A stretch of 64,000 bases of DNA, taken from positions 5,221,001 to 5,285,000 of the forward strand of contig NZ_CP147020.1 of NCBI RefSeq assembly GCF_037126435.1, written 5' to 3'. Position 1 is the first letter of the stretch; every line of letters starts with the position of its first letter. The translations under genes and the position numbers were made by a program. The notes under the pieces are model-generated. The model did not search any database, was not told where the DNA came from, and was given only the letters and a program-made list of their open reading frames with translations. The DNA is from Bernardetia sp. ABR2-2B (GTDB lineage: Bacteria; Bacteroidota; Bacteroidia; Cytophagales; Bernardetiaceae). Below, one piece after another: positions 17,604 to 26,332 of this stretch.

Positions 17604-18995
17604 ATGAAACTATTCGGATTTGAATTTAGCAATACATCAAAAAAACAAGAATCTAGCAAAAAAGAGAATCAAAAAGTCCCTTTTGAGCAAAAAGGAGGAA
17701 AGTTTCCAGTCATTACAGAAGCAGATAAAGAATGGGTAGAAGAAAATTTTAACTGGTTGATGGGAGCTTGTGGATTGCCCAAAGAAGGAAGTAAAAATAT
17801 TCTGTTTTCTAAAGAATTTTTTCCTGAGTCATTTAGTTCTGAAAGTCTTGAGATTCCAAACCTAATTGCAGACTTCTCTGATTTGTTAAATTTAGAGGTT
17901 GCAATAATTGACTTTGAGCTACAGAAAGATATTACAGATATTTATGGAATGCCTTATGCCCACGACGATATGGGTAGCTCTCAAATTGAAATCACAGAAA
18001 ATGGATATATACTTCATATCCCAAATGAGATTGTCAAGCGTCCTAATCAACTTCTTTTTAGTGTTTTAAAAGGATTTATAAAAATTCGTTTGCTAGAAAG
18101 TCATTTGAGTTATGATACAGGACATGAAGATTATGATGATTTGTTTATTCATTTGGTAGGAATTTATTTTGGGTTTGGAGTTATTTTTCTTCAAAATCTC
18201 ATTGGAGGAGGATATTCAACAGATGGAATATGGGAAACAAAATGGAGCTACACTTCAATAATGCCAAAGGAAGTAATGACCTACTCGTTGGCTCTTTACT
18301 GTGGTTTGATAGAGGAAGAAAATTTTGAGTGGAAAGAAAATCTACATCCATCTATCAAGTTGCAATTTGAAAAAGCAATGGAGTTTTTGGCAAAATATCC
18401 TTCTTCTTTGTTCAATCCAACAGAGCTAAAAGCGATGCGTTTGATTGAAAAATCGTATCAAGAGTACGAAAAAAATAAATTTGAATTTTCTATTTCGATT
18501 TCAAAGGAATCTCTAACACTAACTAATGATTCGATTACACAAATAGACATTTATAATAATATTGGTTATTTTCAGCTGAGAAATGGGAATTTACAAGAGA
18601 GTATATCTAGTTTTGAGAAAGCTCTTGAAATAGAGCCCACCTTTGGAGTAGCGAGTGATAATTTGGCGTATGTTTATGTTAAATTGGGGCAGTTGGAAAA
18701 AGCAAAGCATTATCTTGAAGAAGCCATAGCAACAGAAAATAATGAGTTAGCTTATCATTATAGAAATGTAGCTTTGTATTATGCTGCAAAAGGAAAAAAC
18801 GAAGAAGCAGAAGAGTATTTTGATATGGCTTTTAGAGAAGCAGAGTTGCCAGTAGATTTATTAGAGTTCGATTATGCTCTTTTTCTATTTAATCAAAATA
18901 AAGAAGAAGAAGCAATGAACTATCTGAAACTAGCTATTGAGAAAAATGAGCCAGAAGCTATAAATAAAATGAAAGACCTTAATAATCTTTCATAA
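17604..18995 (+). CDS. TPR protein with degenerate peptidase-like N-terminal domain
   Basis: This 463-residue cytoplasmic protein has TPRs at about 308-455; repeats such as IGYFQLRNGNLQESISSFEK and LEIEPTFG are clear. The N-terminal half is not assigned with certainty. One stretch (FGVIFLQN after a DYDDLFIHLVGIYFGFG helix) resembles the aspartate-containing helix found in some HExxH metallopeptidase-like TPR proteins, but no HExxH is present where it would be expected (LFSVLKGFIKI). It lies 11 bp after pdxH. Confidence 0.7.
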   Translation: MKLFGFEFSNTSKKQESSKKENQKVPFEQKGGKFPVITEADKEWVEENFNWLMGACGLPKEGSKNILFSKEFFPESFSSESLEIPNLIADFSDLLNLEVAIIDFELQKDITDIYGMPYAHDDMGSSQIEITENGYILHIPNEIVKRPNQLLFSVLKGFIKIRLLESHLSYDTGHEDYDDLFIHLVGIYFGFGVIFLQNLIGGGYSTDGIWETKWSYTSIMPKEVMTYSLALYCGLIEEENFEWKENLHPSIKLQFEKAMEFLAKYPSSLFNPTELKAMRLIEKSYQEYEKNKFEFSISISKESLTLTNDSITQIDIYNNIGYFQLRNGNLQESISSFEKALEIEPTFGVASDNLAYVYVKLGQLEKAKHYLEEAIATENNELAYHYRNVALYYAAKGKNEEAEEYFDMAFREAELPVDLLEFDYALFLFNQNKEEEAMNYLKLAIEKNEPEAINKMKDLNNLS

Positions 18996-19031
18996 AAGAG
19001 AGTTTTAAAAGTGGAATGCAAACTCAACAAA

Positions 19032-19991
19032 TTACCACCCAGTATGAAACAAATTTGTAGCACCTTTTAATCCACATTTATGTATTTTGTGATACATTGC
19101 TCCTATTTTCGAACGAATTGTTTTTCCATCTTCTAGCATTGCCCAAGAATCAATCACAGCTTCCATTCCGTAGGCTTCTGGTGCGAGTAAATTAGTAGTG
19201 GTAAGAAGTGGATAGGCTCTAGCGACATTCAAATGCCTTTTGAAATAAGAATGAGAAGTACAGGCAATCGAAACAGCATCACGCATTCGGTTGTCTCCAT
19301 TTATAAAAAGTGCTGCGTAAGAATCCATAAGTCCGTTGTGTCCATTAAAAGCAATCAAATCAGCTTCTCCGAAAGCTTTTATTTTTGTTGAATCATTATC
19401 CAATCTTAAAATTTCTTTCTTTTCTCCTGCTAAAGAAGCAAAATAATCTGTCAAACATTCGTGCATTTTGTCGCCACGATAAGCATCTGCCACTAAAAAA
19501 ACAGTAGCTCCATTTGGATATTTTTTCTTAAAAACAACACGTTCCAAAACTATCGAATCTACATCTAATTGACTACTCAAAAGTGTCCATTCTTTCAATC
19601 GTTTGAAATGCGTTTTGATGCCATAACCTGCTCCCCAATACAAATTTGTCCTCAAATTTTGTCCATCTCCCAATGATTTATTGACAGGAACAATTGCTTG
19701 ATTTTCATTATCACAAAGAGGAACAAAAATATGTACAAACAAAGGTTCATTATTTTTCACTTTTTCAGCAAGTACATTTTTAATGCTATCTCTACTTAAT
19801 TCTACATAAGGAGGTATTTTTCTTGTATCTACTTTTGGAAAATCATCAGCAGATAACTCCGTAGAGTCAATTTCACTTTGAACAACCTTTAAAGAATCAT
19901 TTGCATCATTTTTAGTCTCACTATTTTGTGCATTGCAGGAAGTGAATGTTAGTAGGAATGCTATGAAGTAGAGGGAAATGTTTTTTTGCAT
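19032..19991 (-). CDS. Conserved lipoprotein with GHNG and ACTS motifs
   Basis: From the ATG at 19991 the 319-residue product starts with a lipoprotein signal (MQKNISLYFIAFLLTFTSC; C19). The frame opens 21 codons earlier, but that part overlaps the truncated DUF1016 gene and a palindrome. The conserved-looking core has an alternating strand-helix pattern: VFLVADAYRGDK, LIAFNGHNGLMD with H218, and SIACTSHSYF with C244. A histidine after a strand and a later cysteine after another strand recall caspase-like cysteine peptidases, but the spacing is short and no family is confirmed. Likely acts at the envelope. Confidence 0.6.
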   Translation of the reverse strand: MQKNISLYFIAFLLTFTSCNAQNSETKNDANDSLKVVQSEIDSTELSADDFPKVDTRKIPPYVELSRDSIKNVLAEKVKNNEPLFVHIFVPLCDNENQAIVPVNKSLGDGQNLRTNLYWGAGYGIKTHFKRLKEWTLLSSQLDVDSIVLERVVFKKKYPNGATVFLVADAYRGDKMHECLTDYFASLAGEKKEILRLDNDSTKIKAFGEADLIAFNGHNGLMDSYAALFINGDNRMRDAVSIACTSHSYFKRHLNVARAYPLLTTTNLLAPEAYGMEAVIDSWAMLEDGKTIRSKIGAMYHKIHKCGLKGATNLFHTGW

Positions 19992-20023
19992 AATTGATTT
20001 TTCTTTTTTGCTAGAAATTTTCT

Positions 20024-20344
20024 TCAACTGAATTTGTGGGACAGTGTCCCACAAATTGGGTATTTATCGTAAAGTAATCTCATATAAGTTAGATTAGTTC
20101 TGTTAAAACCACTTCCATAACGCAGAGAAAGCTCTTTAGAAAGGTTTTCTAATAGCATTTTGCCATACTCTGCTTTCAAGTTTCCTTCTTGCTCAAACTC
20201 AATAATGTACTTTCCAATTTCCCAATAGGCTTCTAACATTTGGGTATTTATGGCAGAAGTAGCTTTTTTCTTTGAATTTTGATAAGCATCTCCAATATTT
20301 TCAATCAGTTTTTGATAATTGGTGTCTTTGTTGGGTGGTTGCAT
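20024..20344 (-). pseudogene. Truncated DUF1016 (YhcG-like) N-terminal fragment
   Basis: The 106 residues match the helical N-terminal domain of DUF1016/YhcG proteins: MLEAYWEIGKYIIEFEQEG, YGKMLLENLSKELSLRYG and FNRTNLTYMRLLY. Full-length members run to about 350 residues and carry a C-terminal PD-(D/E)XK nuclease-like domain, which is missing. The frame stops at TGA right after SHKFS, where relatives read SHxLSWSHY; the following DNA does not resume the family in any frame. The break coincides with a 27-bp palindrome. It is probably a deletion remnant, although expression of the fragment cannot be excluded. Confidence 0.75.
20031..20057. repeat. 27-bp perfect odd palindrome
   Basis: AATTTGTGGGACA and TGTCCCACAAATT flank a single central G. 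It spans the 3' end of the DUF1016 fragment and lies about 40 bp before the start of the lipoprotein gene at 19991. It could be a regulatory operator, a terminator stem or a scar of the deletion. Confidence 0.8.
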
Positions 20345-20382
20345 TGATTTTTGGGTTTTGCTATTTATGTTTTGTAGTCAGT

Positions 20383-21273
20383 TTATCTATTAGGCTTTTC
20401 TAATTTTACAGATATTTTCTTTCTATCAAAACTATTATAACTTTCTACGCTAGTATCTGTAAAAAAATCCTTTTCAGTTTTTAATTTTGAAATTGATAGA
20501 TGAGCAGTTTCTTTATCTATTTCTACCATATAAAATTGTTCTTCTCGTATATAAATAGTATCTCTGACAATCCAATTTTTTACTTCCAAAAGATTATAAA
20601 GTATTGAATTAGAAACTTTAAATTTAGTAGAATTTATTTTTTGAGGCTGAATTCTCCAAACATCTCCTCCATCTCCACTTAAATCCCAAAGAATAAAACT
20701 AGAAATAGGTTTACATCTTTTTTTAGAAAAATTGATGATATGTACTGCCTGTTTATAATCATAGACATCAGAAAAAGCAACTGAAAAAATCGCATCATTT
20801 TCGTAAAACTTTGCAATAGGTTTTATATAACGAATCTGCTCAAAATTACTTTTATCTTCAAAAAGAGTATAAAGCCAATTAAATTTTTCTCTATCTAAAT
20901 AATAATGGTATGGAAAGTTACCTTCTAAGTATTTCTCTAAACTATCAGGTTTCAATGAAAATTCTTTTGAAGGTAAATTTTGCATTTCCTCAAAAAACAG
21001 ACAAGAGTCTGAACTATAAACCATTTTTGGAATATCTTTGCTTTTAAAATAAGCTGTATCTCCTTGATTAGAATTAGAAGAACCATAATTTATTCCTGCA
21101 TAATCAGTTTGCAAAGGTGGATAATAAATTTTTATAGAATCCTTTTTTGTAGAATCATCTTTGATAATTAAATAATCATCAGTTGCGTCATCACTAAATT
21201 CTGCTAAATTCTTTTCAGACTTTTCAGAGCAAGATGAAAATATTATTAAAAATAGTAAAATGTATTTATTCAT
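20383..21273 (-). CDS. Hypothetical lipoprotein
   Basis: The 296-residue product begins with a lipoprotein signal (MNKYILLFLIIFSSCSEK; lipobox FSSC, C15). The rest is polar with alternating strands and many tyrosines and aspartates; no domain is recognised. It starts 13 bp downstream of the radA stop on the same strand and so may be carried on the radA transcript, but function is not suggested by that. Confidence 0.65.
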   Translation of the reverse strand: MNKYILLFLIIFSSCSEKSEKNLAEFSDDATDDYLIIKDDSTKKDSIKIYYPPLQTDYAGINYGSSNSNQGDTAYFKSKDIPKMVYSSDSCLFFEEMQNLPSKEFSLKPDSLEKYLEGNFPYHYYLDREKFNWLYTLFEDKSNFEQIRYIKPIAKFYENDAIFSVAFSDVYDYKQAVHIINFSKKRCKPISSFILWDLSGDGGDVWRIQPQKINSTKFKVSNSILYNLLEVKNWIVRDTIYIREEQFYMVEIDKETAHLSISKLKTEKDFFTDTSVESYNSFDRKKISVKLEKPNR

Positions 21274-21286
21274 TGTTTTATGAAAT

Positions 21287-22672
21287 TTAAAAAACCAATT
21301 TAATCACATCTTCAAGTGTTTTGGCAATCTTTACTTCTATATCAAATTTCTTCAAATCCAATCCTTTTATATTGTATTTTGAAACTACAATCTGACGAAA
21401 ACCTAGCTTTGCAGCTTCCGAAATACGTTGTTCTATGCGTTGAACGGCTCTAATTTCTCCTCCCAAACCTACTTCGGCAGCAAAACAAATATCTGAACTA
21501 ACAGGCGAGTTTTCCAACGAAGAAATAAGCGACGTACAGACAGCCAAATCAATAGAAGGGTCTTCAATCTTAAAACCACCAGCAATATTCAAGAAAACAT
21601 CTTGCGTTCCGAGCCTAAAACCTCCACGTTTTTCCAAAACAGCCAAAAGCATATTCAAACGTTTGGCATCAAAACCTGTACTGCTTCGTTGTGGCGTTCC
21701 ATAAGCTGCAATACTGACTAGCGACTGCACTTCTATCAAAAGAGGACGATTTCCCTCCATTGTCGTACCGATAGTAATTCCTCCAATAACTTCATCTCGT
21801 TGCGACATCAAAATCTCTGATGGATTGCTCACTTCACGAAGTCCTGTTGAGCGCATTTCATAAATTCCAAGTTCGGAAGTAGAACCAAAACGGTTTTTGA
21901 TAGTACGCAAAATACGATACGACATGTGTCTATCGCCTTCAAATTGCAAAACGGTATCCACCATATGTTCCAAAACTTTAGGTCCTGCAAGTGAACCTTC
22001 TTTTGTGATATGTCCGATAAGAAATACAGGCGTTCCTGTTTCCTTTGCAAAACGCAAAAGTTCGGCTGCACATTCACGCACCTGCGAAACACTACCAGCC
22101 GAAGATTCAATATGTGCTGTATGAAGTGTTTGAATAGAATCAATAATCAAAACATCAGGTTTTGATTGTTCTATCTGAATAAAAATATTTTGTGTATTGG
22201 TTTCATTCAGAACTAAGCAGTTTTCAGAATAGGCTTCCAAACGCTCTGCACGTAGTTTTATTTGTTGTTCGCTTTCCTCTCCCGAAACGTATAAAACAGT
22301 ATGGTCTTTCAAAGCCAAAGCAACTTGTAACATCAAAGTAGATTTTCCAATCCCTGGTTCTCCACCAATCAAAACTAAAGAACCTTGAACTAATCCACTT
22401 CCCAAAACTCGGTTGAGTTCTCCGTCGTGAGTTGAGATTCTAGCAAAGTCTGCTTGTTCTATTTCAGCTAATTTTTTGGGTTTGTTTGATTTTCTTCTTT
22501 CATTATCACTCTGCCACAATTTTTTTACATCATTTTTGTCAGCTCCTTTATCTATTACTTCTTCTACATAGGTGTTCCACTCTTCACAAGAAGAACATTT
22601 TCCCATCCATTTTGCAGATTCGTGTCCACATTCTTGACAAAAATAAGCTGTTTTTACTTTTTTCTTAGCCAT
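21287..22672 (-). CDS. radA: DNA repair protein RadA/Sms
   Basis: RadA is a RecA-like helicase that promotes branch migration during recombination. The 461-residue product, from the ATG at 22672, shows the N-terminal C4 zinc finger (C12, C15, C26, C29), Walker A GEPGIGKST at about 104-112, the RadA signature KNRFGST, and a C-terminal Lon-protease-like domain ending near LEDVIKLVF. The frame extends 13 codons upstream, but the conserved MAKKKVKTAYFCQECG is the family start. The downstream lipoprotein may share its transcript. Confidence 0.97.
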   Translation of the reverse strand: MAKKKVKTAYFCQECGHESAKWMGKCSSCEEWNTYVEEVIDKGADKNDVKKLWQSDNERRKSNKPKKLAEIEQADFARISTHDGELNRVLGSGLVQGSLVLIGGEPGIGKSTLMLQVALALKDHTVLYVSGEESEQQIKLRAERLEAYSENCLVLNETNTQNIFIQIEQSKPDVLIIDSIQTLHTAHIESSAGSVSQVRECAAELLRFAKETGTPVFLIGHITKEGSLAGPKVLEHMVDTVLQFEGDRHMSYRILRTIKNRFGSTSELGIYEMRSTGLREVSNPSEILMSQRDEVIGGITIGTTMEGNRPLLIEVQSLVSIAAYGTPQRSSTGFDAKRLNMLLAVLEKRGGFRLGTQDVFLNIAGGFKIEDPSIDLAVCTSLISSLENSPVSSDICFAAEVGLGGEIRAVQRIEQRISEAAKLGFRQIVVSKYNIKGLDLKKFDIEVKIAKTLEDVIKLVF

Positions 22673-22929
22673 ATAGTTTATAATTATGAAACAAATATTT
22701 AACGAACCCAAATTATTTAATTAGAAATACGTAAAATATTTTTTGCTAATTTATTTAGAATTTATTTTTTTAATGATGTAAATTTAGCTAAAATAATTAG
22801 TTTTTGCTATATTTTTAATGAGAAATAGTAGAACTGGTGGGTTAAGGATTTATAGGATCGATAGGATTTTTAATACAGATAAAATACAAATACATTAATG
22901 TTGTTGAATACAGACTTATTTTTGTGAGA

Positions 22930-23067
22930 GTCGTCGGTGAGACACCGATAATGGCAGGAGTTATTTTTGTATAACAATCTTCCAGACTGTTGAATATGAT
23001 AAAATACTACTTTTTATGTTCAGACAAGATGTCTGAACTACTTTCTATTGTTGGTGTCCTTAACGAT
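22930..23067. repeat. Intergenic module pair enclosing a copy of the 81-bp repeat
   Basis: A module copy at 22930-22954 (GTCGTCGGTGAGACACCGAT then AATGG) faces an inverted, more diverged copy at 23046-23067. Between them, 22961-23041, is an 81-bp sequence that recurs inverted at 26091-26171. It includes the hairpin TTCAGAC/GTCTGAA. The whole gap 22673-23077 has no gene; 22673-22929 shows only AT-rich DNA. Confidence 0.88.
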
Positions 23068-23077
23068 GATTCTTTTT

Positions 23078-23998
23078 TTAATAAGCCATCATTCCCAAAA
23101 TACCAATAAGCATCATAATCTTACAAAAAAGACTAAGTTTTTTATAATTGCTAGTAGAAGAATTGAATTTCTTATCATTTAATAAAAAAATAAAATTTCC
23201 TACCAAAACAATCATTGTCAATTGATGCAAAAAGCGAAAAGAAGTGTTGAGTGTAAAGAAAGGAGCTACTAATAAGGAAAGAATCAGAAGAGAGGAAAGA
23301 ATAATAAGCAAAGTTTTACTTTTATGCTTTCCTAAATGAATGGTAGATGTAAAGCTATGTTGAGAAATATCTCCTTCAAAATCTTCAAAATCTTTGATAA
23401 TTTCTCTAAGCATAGAAAGCAAAAACGCCCAAAACGAAAAAAAATAAATAGTTATAGGAATTTCTAATAAAATTAAAGTATAATTTGTAGAGATAGAATA
23501 GTTGATAAAACTTACTAGAAGAATTGAAAAAGCTGTTAGAAATGAAACTAAAACTGGTTTTAAAATCCCTAATTGTTTGCTCTTTTTAGCATAAAAAACA
23601 AGTAAAAGACAACTGAAAAGAACAGCAAAGCCAATTTTTAGAGAGATTATGAAACTTAAAAGCAAGGCTATTCCTAAAAACAAACTACTCAAAAAATAAA
23701 AGAGGTAGAGGTTTTTTTCTGTAAATGAACTGCGAAGAGGAGAGTTAATTAAATCTATTCTTCTATCAAATATATCATTCAAAACATATCCTGCTGCTGC
23801 GCTCAAAATGGTAGCTAAAACAAGTAAATAGAAATTAGAACAAAAAATAAAATTTTTATTTTTAAATAAATTTGAAATGCAAAGTGAATTGTCTAATAAA
23901 AAAACACTTGTTAGTGTTTGAGTGAGAACAATTAAAAATAGATTGAGAGGACGAAAAGAAAGAAAAAGCTGAATTAAAAAAATAAAAAAAGCTTTCAT
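23078..23998 (-). CDS. UbiA-family prenyltransferase
   Basis: From the ATG at 23998 the 306-residue protein has about eight or nine membrane helices. The first aspartate-rich motif is NDIFDRRID, and the second is DFEDFEGD, both needed to bind magnesium-prenyl diphosphate. UbiA enzymes transfer prenyl groups to aromatic or glycerol-phosphate acceptors. In Bacteroidota such proteins are often annotated as geranylgeranylglycerol-phosphate geranylgeranyltransferase or as menaquinone-type transferases; the acceptor cannot be read from the sequence. The upstream 15 codons of the frame are probably not translated. Confidence 0.88.
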   Translation of the reverse strand: MKAFFIFLIQLFLSFRPLNLFLIVLTQTLTSVFLLDNSLCISNLFKNKNFIFCSNFYLLVLATILSAAAGYVLNDIFDRRIDLINSPLRSSFTEKNLYLFYFLSSLFLGIALLLSFIISLKIGFAVLFSCLLLVFYAKKSKQLGILKPVLVSFLTAFSILLVSFINYSISTNYTLILLEIPITIYFFSFWAFLLSMLREIIKDFEDFEGDISQHSFTSTIHLGKHKSKTLLIILSSLLILSLLVAPFFTLNTSFRFLHQLTMIVLVGNFIFLLNDKKFNSSTSNYKKLSLFCKIMMLIGILGMMAY

Positions 23999-24304
23999 AA
24001 ATTCTTTTTTTAGATAATGATTTGAAACTTGTGAGGGAAGCAAAACTTCCCCCTCAAGGCTTTCAACCAGCTATGAAAAAGCTTAGAAATTTTCTTATAC
24101 CAAGTACAAGTATATTTCTAATATCAAATGTATGATTTGATACTGATAATTGCAAACTATTTCTTAAAATTTGGTTAAAAAATTGAAATTATTTTTTGTT
24201 TTATTATCTATTTACCCAAATAAAGGCTTTCAAACTCATTTTTAGAAATTAAGGATAAACCTTTTTTGAGTAAGTTCTATTCTGTTTTATCTGCTTTTTA
24301 AAGT

Positions 24305-24580
24305 TTAGACAGCAACATTTTTTTGTTTTGTGTCTGTTAGGTTGATGGCAACGACACTTTTTATTTCTTCTACGTGACTCAAAATTGCTTGTTCGATGCC
24401 TGTTTTGAGGGTAATAGGAGAAATAGAACACGAACCACAAGCTCCAATCATTTCTACTTTAACTATCCCATCTTCTGTAATTTCTATTACTTTTACATCT
24501 CCTCCATCTGCTTTTAAATAAGGACGAACACTATCTAAAGCAGCTTCTACTCGGCTTTCTAAATTATTTTCTACATTCAT
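24305..24580 (-). CDS. NifU-like C-terminal domain Fe-S scaffold protein
   Basis: This 91-residue protein consists of the NifU C-terminal domain alone, with the cluster-binding CGSC (C48, C51) in GACGSCSISPITLKTGIEQA and the typical RPYLKADGGDV N-terminus. It is a small carrier that holds and passes on a 4Fe-4S cluster. It lies downstream of mrp on the same strand, as in many Bacteroidota, but a 272-bp gap with a strong inverted repeat separates them. The gap 23999-24304 on its other side holds nothing recognisable. Confidence 0.93.
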   Translation of the reverse strand: MNVENNLESRVEAALDSVRPYLKADGGDVKVIEITEDGIVKVEMIGACGSCSISPITLKTGIEQAILSHVEEIKSVVAINLTDTKQKNVAV

Positions 24581-24699
24581 AATTGCTTTATTTATTTTTA
24601 TAATAACTTGTATTCAAAGATAATCAATTTTTTGGACTTTGCATATTTTCAAATCTGTAAAATTTGCAAAGTCTCAATAGCTAATATTACACAGTCAGA

Positions 24700-24796
24700 A
24701 AACAAAACTCATAACTTTAGTTATGGGAAAATACAACATGTTGTTCTCCATTTTTCTGTGATTATTTTCCCACGATTAAAATCGTGAGTTTTGTTT
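24700..24796. repeat. Three-level nested inverted repeat between mrp and the NifU-like gene
   Basis: Outer arms AAACAAAACTCA (24700-24711) and TGAGTTTTGTTT (24785-24796) are perfect. Inside are GGGAAAAT (24725-24732) and ATTTTCCC (24764-24771), and near the centre the perfect palindrome ACAACATGTTGT (24733-24744). Small hairpins CATAACTTTAGTTATG and CACGATTAAAATCGTG lie in each arm. It may act as a transcript-processing or attenuation site. Confidence 0.85.
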
Positions 24797-24852
24797 CTTT
24801 TAAGAAATTTTATCGCTGCATAACACTAGCTTAACAGATTGAAGCTGAAACT

Positions 24853-25977
24853 TTAGTTTATTGAAACAGCTTCTGTTGGATTTTGTTGTGCGTTTCTTAG
24901 AGCCACACTTTGCGCTAATTTTTGTGCAATATCTTTAAATGTTTCTGTAACGATTTGAGATTGACTATCAAGATTTTCTTGTGCTGCCAAAGGCACTCCT
25001 CCATCTCCTGCTTCACGAATTGCTTGTACTAACGGAACTTCTCCCAAAAAAGGAACATCATTGCGTTGTGCCAATACTTTTCCTCCATTTTCTCCAAAAA
25101 GATAATATTTATTTTCTGGAAGTTCGGCAGGTGTAAAGTATGCCATATTCTCAACAATTCCCAAAATAGGAACATTGATTTTAGGTTGTGTAAACATAGC
25201 AACGCCTTTTTGAGCATCTGCCAAAGCAACTTTTTGAGGCGTTGTTACGACAACTGCACCTGTTACTGGAACAGTCTGAACCAAAGTAAGATGAATATCA
25301 CTCGTTCCAGGAGGAAGGTCAATAAACAAATAATCTAATTCGCCCCAATCTGCATCAGCCAAAAACTGACGAAAAGCAGAACTTGCCATAGGACCACGCC
25401 AAACAATAGCATCATCAGGAGGAGCAAGAAAACCGATAGAGAGAAGTTTTACACCATGTTTTTCGAAAGGCAAGATAATATAACGCTCTCCTTCCTGACG
25501 AACCCCTGGACGTGCCGATTCGCAATCAAACATTGTAGGAATAGAAGGCCCAAAAATATCAGCATCTATCAAACCTACTTTTGCACCAGTTTGAGCAAGA
25601 GCAACAGCTAAATTTGAAGCTACCGTAGATTTGCCTACGCCACCCTTTCCAGAAGCAACAGCAATAATGTTTTTTACCTCTGGTAGTATTTTTCCTGTTC
25701 GGATACTGGTAACATTCGAAGTCATTTCTATCTGACAACGAACGCTTTCGTCATATTTTTGATGAATTGCTTTCTCACAGTTGTTACGAATAAGTTCTTT
25801 TAGAGGACAAGCAGGAGTAGTCAAGACAACTGTAAAGTGTACAGTCGTTTTATTAGGTTCTTGTTCTATTGATATATTTTTTATCATTCCTAAGGTAACC
25901 AAATCTTTTTTCAAATCTGGATCATCTACCGTAGAAAGAGCTTCCAAAATTCCTTCTTTTGTAATTTGTATAGACAT
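24853..25977 (-). CDS. Mrp/ApbC-type iron-sulfur cluster carrier ATPase
   Basis: The 374-residue protein has an N-terminal MIP18/DUF59 domain (about 5-85, with TTPACPLK) and a P-loop ATPase domain with the deviant Walker A GKGGVGKST (110-118), IDADIFGPS, the FIDLPPGTSD switch and IVENMAYF. Mrp/ApbC proteins deliver Fe-S clusters to apoproteins. The CxxC pair that many homologues carry after VENM is replaced here by TPAELPENKYY, which is common in Bacteroidota members; cluster binding may use other residues. The NifU-like gene lies downstream. Confidence 0.93.
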   Translation of the reverse strand: MSIQITKEGILEALSTVDDPDLKKDLVTLGMIKNISIEQEPNKTTVHFTVVLTTPACPLKELIRNNCEKAIHQKYDESVRCQIEMTSNVTSIRTGKILPEVKNIIAVASGKGGVGKSTVASNLAVALAQTGAKVGLIDADIFGPSIPTMFDCESARPGVRQEGERYIILPFEKHGVKLLSIGFLAPPDDAIVWRGPMASSAFRQFLADADWGELDYLFIDLPPGTSDIHLTLVQTVPVTGAVVVTTPQKVALADAQKGVAMFTQPKINVPILGIVENMAYFTPAELPENKYYLFGENGGKVLAQRNDVPFLGEVPLVQAIREAGDGGVPLAAQENLDSQSQIVTETFKDIAQKLAQSVALRNAQQNPTEAVSIN

Positions 25978-26090
25978 TATATATTTTTTGTAAATCTTTT
26001 TTTTATGCTGTTAAATGAGTAATTGCAAAAGTACGAAATAGGAAAGTAAATTCCTTATTTCATTAAACCTTATCACGGTTTGTGATTAAG

Positions 26091-26171
26091 GTAGTTCAGA
26101 CATCTTATCTGAACATAAAAAGTAGTATTTTATCCTATCCAACAGTTTGAAAGACTGTTATACAAAAATAA
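26091..26171 (-). repeat. Second copy of the 81-bp dispersed repeat
   Basis: Read on the minus strand, this matches 22961-23041 at 75 of 81 positions without gaps. A hairpin, ACCTTATCAC/GTGATTAAGGT, adjoins it at about 26067-26092. The gap 25978-26332 contains this repeat and a terminator at 26238, and no gene. Confidence 0.9.
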
Positions 26172-26237
26172 CCGTAATAACCTTTATTTTGTTCTCTCTA
26201 AAAAGACTGTTTATATATAAAGTTTTACAATAAATAA

Positions 26238-26271
26238 AAATCCTAAGGGTCTTCGAAGACCTTTAGGATTT
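26238..26271 (-). terminator. Terminator of the sigma factor/TonB-C gene pair
   Basis: AAATCCTAAGGGTCTT and AAGACCTTTAGGATTT form a 16-bp stem with a CG turn and one G-U pair; on the minus strand it runs into TTTTATTTATTG. It lies downstream of the gene ending at 26333. Confidence 0.85.
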
Positions 26272-26332
26272 GGTATTTTAGAGTAGATTAAAAGTAGTTG
26301 ATTTTAATCATTATTACAAACAAAATTCAAAA

